Position numbers and translations under genes: made by a program
Notes under the pieces: generated by a model
Seen by the model: the letters and a program-made list of their open reading frames with translations, nothing else
Database searches by the model: none
What the model was told of the DNA's origin: nothing
DNA from: Doryteuthis pealeii
Taxonomy: Eukaryota > Mollusca > Cephalopoda > Myopsida > Loliginidae
Direction of reading: 5' to 3'
Length of the DNA stretch: 64,000 nt
Assembly: GCA_023376005.1 (NCBI GenBank)
Contig: CM042145.1
Location: forward strand, 20,034,647-20,098,646
Shown: piece by piece, positions 32,561 to 44,845 of the stretch
How positions within the stretch are numbered: the first letter of the stretch is position 1
Layout: every line of letters starts with the position of its first letter

Positions 32561-33041
32561 GTAGCCTAATTAGTTGACAAATTTCAATATGACCTTTAAG
32601 TCATGAAAAAGGTTCTTTTACACCTAATCTTTAAGTACAAGAAAATCTCCCCTTTTAGAACCTTAAATTACTTTGTAAATAAAGTGGGTAAATAAGAGAT
32701 AAAATAATTTTTATGGGTGCAATTTATGAATAGTCCGAATAATACAAATAATACTGTTTATTCCAATTTCCCATTATTCATTTGTTTACAAGAAATGTTT
32801 GTACATAATTCATATCTCCTCTTGTTTATATAAAACATTTGAACCTCAAAATGTCAAGTACAAATGAAAATCAATAGAAGAAACAGTTGAGCTTGATCAT
32901 CTGTCAAGTGACAGATACATTTGTTTCAAATCATCCAACCATAAAACTTATATTAACAAATCTTAAAAGAAGAAGAAAACATTAAAGATAACTACAAAAA
33001 ATAAATACCAATATTGACCTTTCATCGTTTGAACAACTTAC

Positions 33042-33057
33042 CTAAAGGCATTTTTAT
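33042..33057 (-). CDS. KNL1: KNL1 exon 7, 16-nt microexon
   Basis: TTTTCCAG, 16 bases, GTAAGT; it encodes D-K-N-A-F and part of R. The short length is unusual, but the splice sites are strong and the phases (in 1, out 2) fit both neighbours. This is the second 16-nt exon in the gene. Confidence 0.7.
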
Positions 33058-33297
33058 CTGGAAAAAAGAAAAGAAAGAAAATTTTGTCAGCTATGGTATT
33101 GATAACACTAAATAAAGCACATTAAAAGACATAGAAAAACTTCTTTTTTTTTTATTATTTAATTCAGTTGAGGAAAAAAAACTATCAAATAATTTTTAAA
33201 AATTTCAAATTTCAAGTTTTTAGGAGTCAACAGTTTGACAATAATTTTGCATTTTTCAATAGTATTAATTTATTTTTTTTAGAAAATAAATAGTATC

Positions 33298-33533
33298 AAA
33301 ATGTGTTCTTAATAACAATTAATTAATTTCAAATAATGCGCAAGCACAATTAAGAACACGTTTTATGATATTTTCGTGTTGAAACATGCAGTTGTATTGA
33401 TTCGAACAAATTCATATTTTCAGTGTAGATTTACAGTGAAATGAAAATGGCCGACCAAAACATAAGGCTTCCTCAAAGTGAAAGAAACAAGGGGAGGTTA
33501 CTCTCATTTATGTAGCTAATGTTCAGATTATCT
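33298..33533 (+). mobile_element. palindromic element, family 2, right arm
   Basis: From AAAATGTGTTCTTAATAACA through AAATGGCCGACCAAAACATA to TATGTAGCTAATGTTCAGAT. Confidence 0.68.
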
Positions 33534-33767
33534 GGTTTTCTGTATGGTTATTAATGTAACTTGATAAAAGAAAATCAATACACAGATTAATTTCTTTTCT
33601 ATTTAGATTAAATCATTTTTTTTAAATTCAAGTCAAGTTTGTAGGGTTTTTTTTTTAATATATCAGAATTTGCAAATAAGAAAAGAAAAATTCCATCTTG
33701 ATTAAGAAATCAAATATCAAAATATTTTCTTTTTTAAAAGTTTACACATTGGTTAAATAAAATAGTC

Positions 33768-33771
<4 letters not shown>

Positions 33772-33801
<30 letters not shown>
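33772..33801. repeat. (TA)n microsatellite, one of many
   Basis: Pure TA. Similar tracts: 380-408, 15417-15466, 17250-17286, 17560-17614, 31000-31022, 31180-31225, 39352-39381, 45697-45728 and 51174-51217; (CA)n at 20270-20298. They often bound dispersed repeats. Confidence 0.85.
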
Positions 33802-33804
<3 letters not shown>

Positions 33805-34306
33805 TCCACATACAGTACTGTTCCACTCTTCAGTGCAGCTACTTTGCAGGCAGCCTCATGCCAGAATCGAAACTCAAATGATTTTTCGTCAGTCAGAATC
33901 TCTATCAACCAGGCCACCAGCACAATTAATAATTGAGTTCATTCAAAAATATTTCAATGTTTCAAAATTGGTTAACCATTAAAACTCTTAAACAATTACC
34001 CCACCCCACTCCACTAGAATTCTGGCTGAAAAATAACTGAAAATGTGAATTGTTATAATCTATTATTACTGATTGACTGTATTACTGCTAGGCAATAGTG
34101 ATGTAGAAATAGGGATTCCCCAGTTGGACTTCAGGCTGCCTACGGGGCCGGTGCTAGGGTCTCATGGGTCCCTCCGAATTTAGGGTACGTGGCCCCCACT
34201 CTACTACATCTTAATTTTCATTAAGTAGTATTTATATAAATTATATGGAGTGTTCAGGTGTAGCATGCACCAACCCTGGCTGTCCAGGTATATGTATCTC
34301 TAGGTC

Positions 34307-34705
34307 AGTGGTTCTCAACCTTTTTCTATTCCCACACATTTAAAAGAGTTTTGTTCTGACCTCACACCCCTTAAAAGTTTTGCTCTGACCTCACACCCTT
34401 AAAAGAGTTTTGCTCTGACCTCACACCCCTTAAAAGAGTTTTGCTCTGACCTCACACCCCTTAAAAGAGTTTTGCTCTGACCTCACACCCTACAATTTAT
34501 ACTTTGTTCAAAAATATAGAATGTAAATACATACTACAGTTTTATCAAAAGATCATATATATTTCACTGATAATGATTTAATATTTAATGATAATAATCT
34601 GAAATAAAGAAACGAAAATATAAATAATATTAATTAGAAAAGAAAAAAATTTAATCTAAATTTGAACGGACGCTTATCGTACTCCCTGGATGGGAATCCC
34701 TGTTC
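34307..34705. mobile_element. hAT-like MITE carrying a 33-34-bp tandem repeat
   Basis: CAGTGGTTCTCAACCTTTTT is a typical hAT terminal repeat and GGATGGGAATCCCTG is its partner at the right. TCTAGGT(C) and TCTAGGA flank the ends as an imperfect 8-bp duplication. Inside, a CTTAAAAGAGTTTTGCTCTGAC unit is repeated about five times (34335-34490). Confidence 0.65.
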
Positions 34706-34780
34706 TAGGAAGTAACACAAATACTGGCTGATCAGGTTCTAAGGGTTAAATTCAAAGCATTAAAATCATAAAATGCTCAC

Positions 34781-34815
34781 CTGAACTTTCAGATTGAGAC
34801 TCTTTATTAAATTCC
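34781..34815 (-). CDS. KNL1: KNL1 exon 6
   Basis: TTTTTTACAG precedes 35 nt ending at GTGAGC. With the 2 nt carried over it reads WEFNKESQSESS. The phase (in 2, out 1) links exons 5 and 7. There is no domain; it follows the RVSF segment. Confidence 0.8.
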
Positions 34816-35149
34816 CTGTAAAAAAGAAGAAAAAAAAGTAAAAGATTTTTTATCATCAAATGAAAATGTTTATTGATATTATGATTTGATAAATTAATTG
34901 ATGATGAATTATCAAAGTTCCATGTTGTATTTTTATTAGTTGAAAATAGATAAAAAGATATGAGAAGATTAACAGGATTTATAAGAAAGAAGAAAAAAAA
35001 TAATTCATATGTTTAAATTTAAAAGAATTCATTGGAAGCTTAGGCTTATTCATCAAAACCAGTGAAATTTAAGAACTTGAATTATTTCATACAATCTTTT
35101 TTGCTCAAAAAGATACCAAGGATAATTTTGAGATATTCTAAACTTTCTA

Positions 35150-35545
35150 TATTACTCTACTGTATACAAGCAAAAAGAGTTTTGTATATTCAGATATCAA
35201 ATTCAGTTTATTATTTTTTTAAATATATTAAAACAGCATATACAAAATTATTACTCTACTGTATACAAGCAAAAAGAGTTTTGTATATTCAGATATCAAA
35301 TTCAGTTTATTATTTTTTTTAAATATATCAAAACAGCATATACAAAATTATTACTCTACTGTATACAAGCAAAAAGAGTTTTGTATATTCAGATATCAAA
35401 TTCAGTTTATTATTTTTTTAAATATATCAAAAGCATATACAAAATTATTACTCTACTGTATACAAGCAAAAAAGTTTTGTATATTCAGATATCAAATTCA
35501 GTTTATTATTTTTTTAAATATATCAAAACAGCATATACAAAATTC
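35150..35545. repeat. tandem repeat, about 98-bp unit, four copies
   Basis: The unit runs ATTACTCTACTGTATACAAG ... AGCATATACAAA. Copies start near 35150, 35250, 35350 and 35447 with small indels. The reading frames in it are repeat artefacts. Between exons 5 and 6. Confidence 0.8.
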
Positions 35546-36236
35546 AAATATCACAAGCAGTAAAAAAAAAGAAGCTATTATTCAAGATTTATACTACAAA
35601 ATTTAACTATATACAAATTAAGTGATATGCATTATTAAAAGAAATTAGCATAGTATTGATAAAAAAAATGATGGGATGTTTTTGGAAGTGATAACCCATC
35701 ATCAACAGAAAACCAACCAACAGGCAAAAAATTAAAATGGCTTTTATAGAATAAGATGCTAAAAAAAATGTTTTCTTCATTTTTGGCACAAGAGATAAAA
35801 CATTTGTCCACTTGCTTTAATATCAAATACAAAAAGAAAGACAAACACCAGTTGTTGTTTTAGAAGAAAAAGAAAAAAAAAAAAAATATATATATATATG
35901 TATGTACATACAATCAAATATTATATATTATTGATTTAATATCCTGTAACTAAAGTTTCATGCTTACTTGCAATCATCAGACGGTCAAAATATTAAGATT
36001 TTTAAAAAATGGTGGCTTGTTTAGTGTTTATATAACACACAGTGTCCAGATGAATTGGAAGGGGCCTCTTTGACCGCCCATCTAGCCTAAGTAAAACAGG
36101 TAATAAAGTGACAATGGACTTCATTAGCTTTTATATAATAAAAATATAGATTTGATCCTATTAAAAATAATGTCTAGAAATTAAAAGAATAGAATAATCA
36201 AGTATAAATGTTTATGTAATTAAGAATACTACTTAC

Positions 36237-36310
36237 CAGACATCAAGTGTTTCAGCAAAACTAACACGTTTCGATGACCGTCTCTTCTTTTTTATCTCCT
36301 TCTGTTTCAG
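36237..36310 (-). CDS. KNL1: KNL1 exon 5, RVSF PP1-docking motif
   Basis: Between TTTTCAG and GTAAGT the exon reads LKQKEIKKKRRSSKRVSF and then AETLDV. K-R-V-S-F-A (RVSF at 36268-36257) is the hallmark KNL1 RVSF motif, which binds the PP1 catalytic subunit. The serine in R-x-S context is the known type of Aurora B switch. SILK and RVSF lie about 26 residues apart, near residues 14-17 and 43-46, similar to vertebrate KNL1. Phase out is 2. Confidence 0.93.
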
Positions 36311-37019
36311 CTGAAAATATTAAAGATCCATTAATAATAAATTTACAAATCTAAAACAGTAGAAAATCTGAAGACAAATATTCAAAAAAAATAAAAATTA
36401 ATAGATAGAAAGGTGAATGCATAACAAATAGTATCAGATTAAAATTTCTATAGCTTCGATATTATGTCTAGTACTGAAGAGCAATATATGTTGCTAAATA
36501 AAAATTTCATGGAAATTCTCTTTTTGGGCAGGTTATAATTTTACAATCAATAGCTAATATTTCATAATTAAATCATTTGAGCTTATCTGACATTATATAT
36601 ACTAGTACAAAATAAAAAAACACCCTCCGGGCGATGTAAAAATAGATTTTTGAAACATATTGCCTGAGGGCGGGAGTAAAAAATTCAATGTCAGCGAGTT
36701 TGTACCCTAAGTAAGTAAAATCATCAAATTCATTAAAGGATTAAAAAATAAAACAATTTCAAATGTAAACTTTAAATATGTATTAAAATAAAACAAACTA
36801 TATATAGATATATAATATCAGTCATGTATTTATTAAAACTTGTTTTAAAAACAATGAGGACTGTCTAATGTTGCATGTTCAAATTTTGAGTGTATTTATT
36901 CTATGTTATGACGATTTGGGGTAATGTGACGTAAGCAGTGACGTAATTTTTGTTACAGACAAAAACCGGAAGCGAATCTCCATTATTAATAGATATATAT
37001 ATGTATATATATATATACA

Positions 37020-37257
37020 CATATACAAGGTGTGTCGATATTTTTTGTACTTTTTTGACACACTTTGTATTCAGAAAAATAAATAACATTCCATTCATTC
37101 TTCATTTCTATCTTGGTAAATACAGTTTTAAACTTGGTACTTTTTTGACACATCTTGTATTCTGAAAAAAAATTAATGAATCAAACTTTTTTTTTTCAGA
37201 ATACAAGGTGTGTCAAAAGGTACAAAAAATCTCGATACCTTTTTGACACACCTTGTA
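37020..37257. mobile_element. TIR element with repeated ACAAGGTGTGTC ends
   Basis: ATACAAGGTGTGTCGATATT at the left and CTTTTTGACACACCTTGTAT at the right are inverted, with more copies of the same end inside (37060, 37150, 37200). This looks like two nested or tandem short TIR elements. Confidence 0.62.
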
Positions 37258-37542
37258 TATACCCCTCTGCATGAGCATGATGTAACACAAGGTCAATTTT
37301 TAAGTGGATTTTAACAGGTTTGAAATTAGAGTTTTACTTCTAGACTGGTTGACATACCAAGGTTAAAGAGCCCAGTCTGTTCTACTATTTACCCATAACT
37401 GGAAGAATAGTTAGCTGGATACTTTTCCTAAGGGTATTAACACTATATGAAATGCAAACAGCCATGTCCAAAATTTGAATTCAGGTTGCTGTGTCCATAT
37501 ATTTACGATATATACTATAACTGTTACACTACGAGAGCTAGA
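37258..37542 (-). mobile_element. tRNA-derived SINE, family B
   Basis: Body from CATGAGCATGATGTAACAC to a decayed tRNA-like head (TGTAACAGTTATAGT on the minus strand). Immediately next to an inverted-repeat element ending at 37257. Confidence 0.65.
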
Positions 37543-38926
37543 GTATATATGAATATATATACATACATACATACAATATATTTCAAGTAAACAATAATAT
37601 AATACTAAAACAAATAAATATATATTAGATTTCCATTCTTCATAAGGACAAAAATAAATATATATACATACATACATATAAAAACTCGCAACTCAGAGTT
37701 TCACATAGTCGATCTTCAAGTGGGTTAGTATTCAACACGTGTGAATTTGTTAGATTCAACTGAACAAATGTGTACTTTTTTTGAGTCACATCACTATCAT
37801 GTGGTTGACATACTAGGTCATGTGACTCAAACAGATGAGACTTCACATTTAGCAACACAAATAATGCTTTGGTTTAACATAGCATTCTGACTAACCATAA
37901 CTTTGATTTCATAAACCCTGTCATACTCACATTAATATACAAGGATAACAATAAAATGACCCAAGCCGGTGTAATCTCACTTTCAGATACCATTATACAG
38001 AGACCAGGCTTCTTTAAAGTTTGCCTATTCTTAGCAATAGCAATGCTAAAGGATTTTGACATCCAATGTTAAAAATTTCAACATCGCTTTTACTATGCTG
38101 CCAGTGTGATTTGCATCAAACACAAATATATACAATTATTTTTTTTTCACACATTTTCATTCATAATTTTATGACAATCTATTACACAAATTTTAGTTTG
38201 ACATGTTTAAATTTATTACACAGATTAAATATACTACACCATTTTAGTTACACTCATTTCTTTTGTAATTTAAGTAAATACTCCATAAAAAACAACAACC
38301 ATATTCTCTAAACATAATTCTTCAGTCACATCTCTTTAAAAATTTTTTTTTTAATTTCAAATCACTTTAAATATTGAATAGTCACATTCTTTCAGACAAG
38401 AATGCTAAGATTTTTTCAAAAACTGTTATGTCATAATTTCTCAGGCTTATACGTTTCCTTTGAAAATTTGTTTTTCTAATTTTATATCATATACAATGCC
38501 TTAAACATTACATATCATGTTCTTTCAAACAATAACAATAGTTTTTTTTTTTCAAAAAAACATTGTTATGATATAATTTCTTGTGTATATATATATATAT
38601 ATGCTATATACTCTACCTATGAACATTGATGGGTATGTCACAATCCTCATAAATACAGGAGTATTATGCTGACCGAGTAGTCTTATATGACAAACAATGG
38701 TTTACCTTCTTCACATGCCACTGGCAAGTATTGTATTTTGTTAATGTTATAAAGATTCCATTTCATTTCCAACCTCTGTTTGATTATTTCTCATTTAGTA
38801 ACCTTTGTTAGGTTACAACAGTATATTTCCTTCTCGTATCACTTGTTGAACAAAAATTGACAGCAACAGACAATATTTATTTTTGTCTTGATGAAGATTG
38901 AAATTACATGACTGATATATATTTCT

Positions 38927-39212
38927 CTGAATTTTTTAGATGAGGCTTGATAATTTGTATTATTCGGACTATAGTCCCTACCTTTATAGTTATCTACACA
39001 ATGTTTCGGCCGATGTGCCTTCTAGCCTTCTTCAGGTATTTCTTGTCAGACTTGGGAACCTTCTCTTCGAACATGAGAACCTTTTTTGTCGAACTCATGA
39101 AGGCTCCTGAGTTCGACACAAAATATCTGAAGAAGGCCGGAGGGTACGTCGGCCGAAACGTTGTGTAGGTAACAATAAAGATGACAGCAATAGTCCGAAT
39201 AATCCAAATAAT
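38927..39212. mobile_element. palindromic foldback element, family 1, complete
   Basis: Same arms as at 14028, with inner GTTCGAC-type repeats. The right arm has CTGAAGAAGGCCGGAGGG then CGGCCGAAACGTTG. It lies in the intron between exons 4 and 5. Confidence 0.8.
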
Positions 39213-39350
39213 GATATATATTTATTTTAAATATGTGTTCAATACTGTAAATTACTAATCGAAACACTAAGTCTCAACAAATTTTATTTTTTCAAATATC
39301 AATAAAATCATTCTCACACTTCCTATTTTTTACTCACACTTATTATTCTT

Positions 39351-39381
<31 letters not shown>

Positions 39382-39923
39382 CGTAGAAAGTTTGTAGAAA
39401 AAACAAGATGTTAAAAGTTTTGCTGACAGAAATCTGTTTCGACCACATGAAGAGGTCTTTATCAAAGCAACATTGTAAACAGAAAGACGAAATAATTATA
39501 TCATTAATCACGAGGCACAGAACGCTCTCGATCAGTACCGGAATTTTCAAAAATTTTTTAAATATGCGTATTTTATGTTAAAAATAAAATAAATTTTATC
39601 TATAAAAATTATAAGCATTTTTATCATTAAAAAAGCTCAAAAGAGTTTGCAGTAAAAGTGTATATAAATATCAAAAAGTTCAAGAAAATGTTCCGGCTAC
39701 AAATATATATATATATGCAGACATGTTAAGGAAGCTACATTTTTATTTGCATAGGACACTTTTAAATCATTGACAAGTGCATAAGTTACACATTTGGATA
39801 TAATGGATTGAAAAAAGTAGAAATGAAGTTTTAACCTTAGTTTTCAGTTTAATATTCTTACTCCTAAACTTGCACATAACAAATTCATTTTTATCAAATA
39901 TATGAGAAAAGAATAAAAATTAC

Positions 39924-39965
39924 CTGTTTGTTGGGGTCAATCCCAGCAAGAGGAAGTTTCAAAAT
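39924..39965 (-). CDS. KNL1: KNL1 exon 4, completes the SILK PP1-docking motif
   Basis: A poly-T tract and TTTTAG precede 14 codons, ILKLPLAGIDPNKQ, followed by GTAATT. With the Ser from exon 3 this is the SILK motif, which docks PP1 on a surface distinct from the RVxF groove. Phase is 0 on both sides. Confidence 0.88.
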
Positions 39966-40054
39966 CTAAAATTAAAAAAAAAAAAATCAGAATGATTGAC
40001 AAATAAAACCTTATAAGTTCTTATTAAATCGAAACCTTATTTTGTTTTAGAATT

Positions 40055-40255
40055 ATATGAGGGTCAGCTGAAAAGTTCATAGGCTGACCAAGATACTCTT
40101 ATGGAATGTGACCAAATAAGGTCTATTTTTCAACATAGTCTCTTTTGTAGTCCACACACTTCTTCAAGAAGTGTTGCAATGCTTGGATCCCATTGGTCAA
40201 AAACGTCATCAGCAGATATGATGTCAGCCTAGGAACTTTTCAGCCCACCTTCGTG
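40055..40255. mobile_element. short mariner-type MITE
   Basis: GGGTCAGCTGAAAAGTTCATAG at the left and GGAACTTTTCAGCCCACCTT at the right are about 30-base inverted ends. The remaining interior (TAGTCCACACACTTCTTCAA) looks like the reverse strand of a mariner transposase 5' part. Heavily deleted. Confidence 0.6.
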
Positions 40256-41024
40256 ATTCACAATATATTTATATAATGCATTGAAATAATTTAACATGGT
40301 ATCTGGGCACCCTGTCAGCAGACTATATCCCCTACAAAAACGTAAGACCCCTTCCTCAAAAAAAATTGGGGTGTCCTGGCATCTGGTGACATTCTAGTTC
40401 TGGAGATCTGGGAAGTGTGGAATACTCCTTCATTGCCAATTACACCCAAGTTCATTTATTTTTAATAAAGAATCAACAGAAGATTTTAACAATAAAATAG
40501 TTTTTGGCACCAAAAACCGATTCCTCTGAATCTCAATATCAGCATATACCTTGTTATTCTCCAATAAGCTCAGGTTAATAATAATGAAATTTATTGTGTA
40601 CAGTGCTCAGTTGCACCACAACTCATCAAAGTCTCAATCACAAGCAGCATGGAGGCTTTGAAAGATGCAGTGTTTCGGCAGCCTACAATGGATGCAGGCA
40701 GTTTATTCCATGCCTGGTTGTCTGTTTTACAGCATATCAACCCTTTTCGGGTCATTTAATGCCGAACCAAGTCATTTTAACATTTGGTTTCACAGAGTAC
40801 CTTAAATGGTCACCCATCTAAGTATAGAACAGGCTCACCACTGCTTAACTTTGGTGATCTAGAGAAAACTGGTACTTTCAACATGACTTGATCACAAACC
40901 AATAAACTCAGTTATTCAATCCAAAATATAAATGATAAACCCTTACTATAACAGAAACCTATGATCAGATTTTTTGCTTTTACAACCTTACAATATTATT
41001 TGAAAAAAAACCTTTTTCACTTAC

Positions 41025-41040
41025 TGATGAGCTCCTACGC
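41025..41040 (-). CDS. KNL1: KNL1 exon 3, 16-nt microexon (RRSSS)
   Basis: The sequence TTTTTCTCAG, 16 exon bases, GTAAGT gives the end of a Gly codon and then R-R-S-S-S. Joined to the next exon it makes R-R-S-S-S-I-L-K, matching the basic SILK segment of KNL1 (human has RRRHSSILK). It is too short for gene finders, but both splice sites and the phase (in 2, out 0) fit exactly. Confidence 0.85.
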
Positions 41041-41145
41041 CTGAGAAAAACACTAGAGTTAAAAAGAAAGAAAAAAAAAACAATTAGATATCAAACAATC
41101 AATACACAGAAACATTTTGGAAAAAATAAATTTCATAAAATTAAA

Positions 41146-41305
41146 TTTGATCTAAAAATATTTTTCTTATTATCTAAGATATTAATTTGAAATTAATATT
41201 TAAACAAAAATAAAAATCATAAAATTAAACTTGATCTAAAAATATTTTTCTTATTATCTAAGATATTAATTTGAAATTAATATTTAAACAAAAATAAAAA
41301 ATCAT
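41146..41305. repeat. tandem duplication, about 80 bases
   Basis: AATTTGATCTAAAAATATTT to AAACAAAAATAAAAATCATA repeated once; copies differ by single bases. Confidence 0.75.
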
Positions 41306-41552
41306 AATTCAATTCCTTTAGTAATTTGGCAAATCAATTACACAAAAAATGACTGGATTTGCAATCCTCTCCTAAATGGTTTGAGCCAAAATAACTTGGG
41401 TGTAAAGTAGAAAGATTTAATATTGTAAATATTCATTTGTTATACAGTTGCAATAAATGTTAATTATTCAGCTTCATCTAAACACTCATTGTTGCAATGG
41501 GTTTTATAAATAAAACCATGTTTTTTCAATGAACTTACTAATATATCTGCTT

Positions 41553-41795
41553 TAACTCTTAACATCCTATACTGCCTCATTCCGCCCATCCAGAAGTCAC
41601 ATTTGTTTTCCTAATCCACCCCAAACGATAGCCTTTGTTTAAATGTAATATTAAACATATTTAGAAGTCTTTGATTTAAGGAAAATAATAGCTAACTTTA
41701 GATGCAAAGGCCAATTTTAGCCATTTTTTGATAAATCCTCATAGGAATGGGGCTCTGGACTTAGAAAATTCTAAACAGGATGTTAAGAGTTAAAG
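41553..41795. mobile_element. TIR element H (about 240 bp)
   Basis: Starts TTTAACTCTTAACATCCTAT and ends AGGATGTTAAGAGTTAAAG (inverted). The interior has ACGATAGCCTTTGTTTAAATG. An inverted copy is at 63470-63710. Confidence 0.72.
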
Positions 41796-42180
41796 AAATG
41801 TTATTTTTATTTAACTAAGTGATTAGAAATCTTTTTTCATGTACGATTCAAAATCTCCCCTATATATGTTTAATTGCACTGAAAAAGCTAAATTTTTTAA
41901 AATCCTATTTTTTCAATACAGGTATCATTGGGGAACAAGAAAAAGTTTTAGCAAATGAGCCTGACCCATAAGGTTTTAATTCTTTACTAAATAGAAAAAT
42001 TATTATTTTCTTGAAAACTTGAAGTGACTTATTTCTTTAACTTTGAATTCCTATTTAATTGATAAAGAACAAAACTATTTTTGAGTTTATAGAAGAGGCA
42101 TTAATATCTTACAAAAAGAGCAACAAAATTCAAAAAATTATCTATAGAAATTTTAAAAAATAGAAAATATTAATAATTAC

Positions 42181-42215
42181 CCTTTATTTTCTTCGTCTTC
42201 ATCCATGGTTCACAC
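42181..42215 (-). CDS. KNL1: KNL1 exon 2, start codon
   Basis: On the minus strand a T-rich tract ending TAG is followed by GTGTGAACCATGG and then by codons MDEDEENK plus GG, ending at a GTAATT donor. The ATG (42206-42204) has a good context (ACC before, G after). An acidic stretch before an arginine-rich SILK segment is what KNL1 N-termini look like. Coding bases are 42181-42206; phase out is 2. Confidence 0.85.
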
Positions 42216-42284
42216 CTAGGAAAAAAAAATTATCAATTAGGATACAATGTACAGGATGTTTAAAAAAAAGTTTGATATCATTTG

Positions 42285-42575
42285 AGATGTACAAGGTGTT
42301 TCAGAAAAATTGATATAATTTTGTAATGTCCAATTCTCAAATTTTAACAGCATATCTAGAAACAACTCAAAATTCTATATTTAATATTTAAACACCCTTT
42401 CTTTTTCAGTGAATGGCATTTCTATACCTGAAAAGAAAAAAACATGAAACATTAAACATAGAATATAGAGTTGTTTCTACATATGCTCTTAACATTTGAG
42501 ATCATTTAAAGGAGAACTGGTGAAGTTATTAGATTATGAAAGGATATAATTTTTTTCTGAAACGCCCTGTATTTT
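42285..42575. mobile_element. TIR element I (about 290 bp)
   Basis: TACAAGGTGTTTCAGAAAAA and TTTTTTCTGAAACGCCCTGTA are terminal inverted repeats, and the interior is also largely palindromic. It lies just upstream of the ATG exon of KNL1. A truncated relative is at 52058-52320. Confidence 0.72.
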
Positions 42576-43291
42576 ATTATTATAGCATAAAATCAATCAC
42601 CAAGACACTTTTCATCTAAACTTTCAAGTTATTTTTAAAGAATAATTCATAAAAATTAACTTGGATGATTACAAGAATAAGCTTACTATATATAACTGTG
42701 TAATGAATGACCACTAATTTTTAGACACAAAAAGGTGTTTTATCGTATATTGTATATAATAAATGACCCCTAATATACCTAGCCTACAAAAATGGTTCTT
42801 CAACATTCAATGACATAAAGAGAAAACATTCATTTATATTTTCAAAACTACTGTAATACCATCAAAATCAATGAAATACCATAACTCAACGTGTTTCCGT
42901 ATTGCCTTAACAAAGGCTTTTAGTTAAGATAATGAAGCTTTTATGTAACTTTGTTTACTATTTATAACATTTATACATGTTATATGTACAGGTGTTATAA
43001 AGAGTAAACAATATAAAGTAAAAACTATATTATCTTAACTAATAGCATTTGTTTATGTATAGACTATGTGGAGACACTTTGGATCAAAGTTACAATGTTA
43101 TGCCTAGAAACAAATTAAGCTTCCATATTTCAAAACCATATCTTGTGGAATGAACATCCTCTTGTTTTTAGGTGAAAAATTTGTCTTAAAATGTCATTCA
43201 TTACACCAGTTGTAGTAAATATCTGAAGATGAGAATTCTTAGTCCAATCGATGGATATAGTTAATAGTATTGGTCAAAAACTTTATTTTTA

Positions 43292-43632
43292 TGCAGTGAT
43301 GCTGATAGCTTTTTGATTCAGTGCATCCTGGGACGCACATATTTGCTTTGCATGAGACCCCGGGAAAATTTATGGCTCCCAACTAAAGTTTCTTAATAGA
43401 TTGTAGGGTTTTTATTTATGATTTGGGGAAACAACTAAAGCCGTCTAACCCCTACCTTGTAACCTATCCTGTGTAATTCCTTTCTAAGAAAATATTGAAA
43501 TGTATTTACAGTTAGCTTGAAATGGTGAGGGAAGAAAAAAAACACTGGGACACATGGATACAATTTTACTGCATCCTTTTAGATTTTTGTGCGTCAGGAA
43601 CGCAGGATGCATACCTATCAGTATCTCTGCCT
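43292..43632 (+). repeat. dispersed repeat E
   Basis: A fuller copy of the repeat at 17285, including AACAACTAAAGCCGTCTAAC absent there. It ends GCATACCTATCAGTATCTC. Confidence 0.65.
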
Positions 43633-43959
43633 CATATTATGTTTTAATGGGCCAGCAGCAAGATAAAGTCTTATCAAAAGTTATGATTACCAGCTGCATT
43701 TTCCTGAATTTTTTGCTCAAGGCTTGTTCCATCCTATCTTAAGCGTAGAGTCAGGTCCTTTTGCTCTCAGAAACTTAAAGTAACATTTAGGTTATACCAA
43801 GTATTATAATTGCTAATTGCCTTTCAAATCCTGATTCTTGGAGTTTGCTGATTTTGCTCCATTTTACAAAATCAGTTTCAAGTTCACACCTTAATGGTTC
43901 TTGGATGTTCCTTGGTACTAATTTATTTTGTTAATCAGTTCCCTTGTTCAAGGGTATGT

Positions 43960-44283
43960 TGGAATATTTTAGCCATATGAGATGTGCTGAAGCCCACCAA
44001 TTAAACTTATAGACTCTGCATGGGCATGTGGATTAGAGCCAACCAATCAACACGCTCGAATACATGGTTAGTTAACTATTTAATCACCGATCTTGAAAGC
44101 TGTTCATTTGCACGTATTTGCCACGGACGAACAGATCTGCAACTAAGGAACACCAAGAAACAACCAAGGACTCTGCCTAACACTAAAGAACAACCAAGGA
44201 TTCTTCACTAAGGAACACAAGGGATTTCCACTATAAAGTGCTCTCACCTGCAGCCTAAAAATGGTGACAAAAATCATAACAGG
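43960..44283 (+). repeat. dispersed repeat F
   Basis: Second plus copy; contains a short internal tandem of AAGGAACACCAAGAAACAAC-type units. Confidence 0.6.
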
Positions 44284-44284
44284 T

Positions 44285-44845
44285 TAAAATTAACATTCTG
44301 CCACCCAGGACCCGACACTAACTTTTTTCATGACCATCCCGAACAAAAATTATAAACCGTCCTAAATGGGGTTTGGACCGTCCCGAATTCAAAATAGTTT
44401 TGTTTAATTCATTAGCATCATCTATACTTGTTAGTCATCAGTAGCATAATAACATGTAATAAAACATTAAGAAAAGCTGAAGCAGTGATAATTCTGGATA
44501 TTTGGACAAAAAATCCATTTCCTAGTGTGTTTTGACCAAAAAAAATACTTTTTTACTTTAAATTGCTCTGAGTAGTACATAATTCGGTCCTTTAAAACTA
44601 TCTCCCTACCCCATTATTTATTACATGGCTTTAGAGTAGAGGATAGACCTGCGGTGCCGTAGCCTCATTTTGAGGTCAGCATTCGGGCAATCACTGGACG
44701 GCCATTATTGGAATGTAGTACTAACTTTTATGAAAAATTTTTACCGTCTTCGGCAAATCGTTCCGGATGTAATTTTTATCGTCCCCGGATGTAATTTTTA
44801 TCGTCCCCGGGACGACGGACAGCATTAATATCAAGCCCTGCTGCC
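44285..44845. repeat. possible TIR element, about 560 bases
   Basis: AGGTTAAAATTAACATTCTG at the left and CAGCATTAATATCAAGCCCT at the right are imperfectly inverted. GACCGTCCCGAATTC and the tandem TTTTTATCGTCCCCGGATGT are CpG-bearing. No second copy here. Confidence 0.4.

Noticed and set aside
35062..35563. ORFs repeating YIQISNSVYYFFKYIK
   Set aside because: Produced by the 98-bp tandem repeat; unit lengths differ so the frame is not kept.
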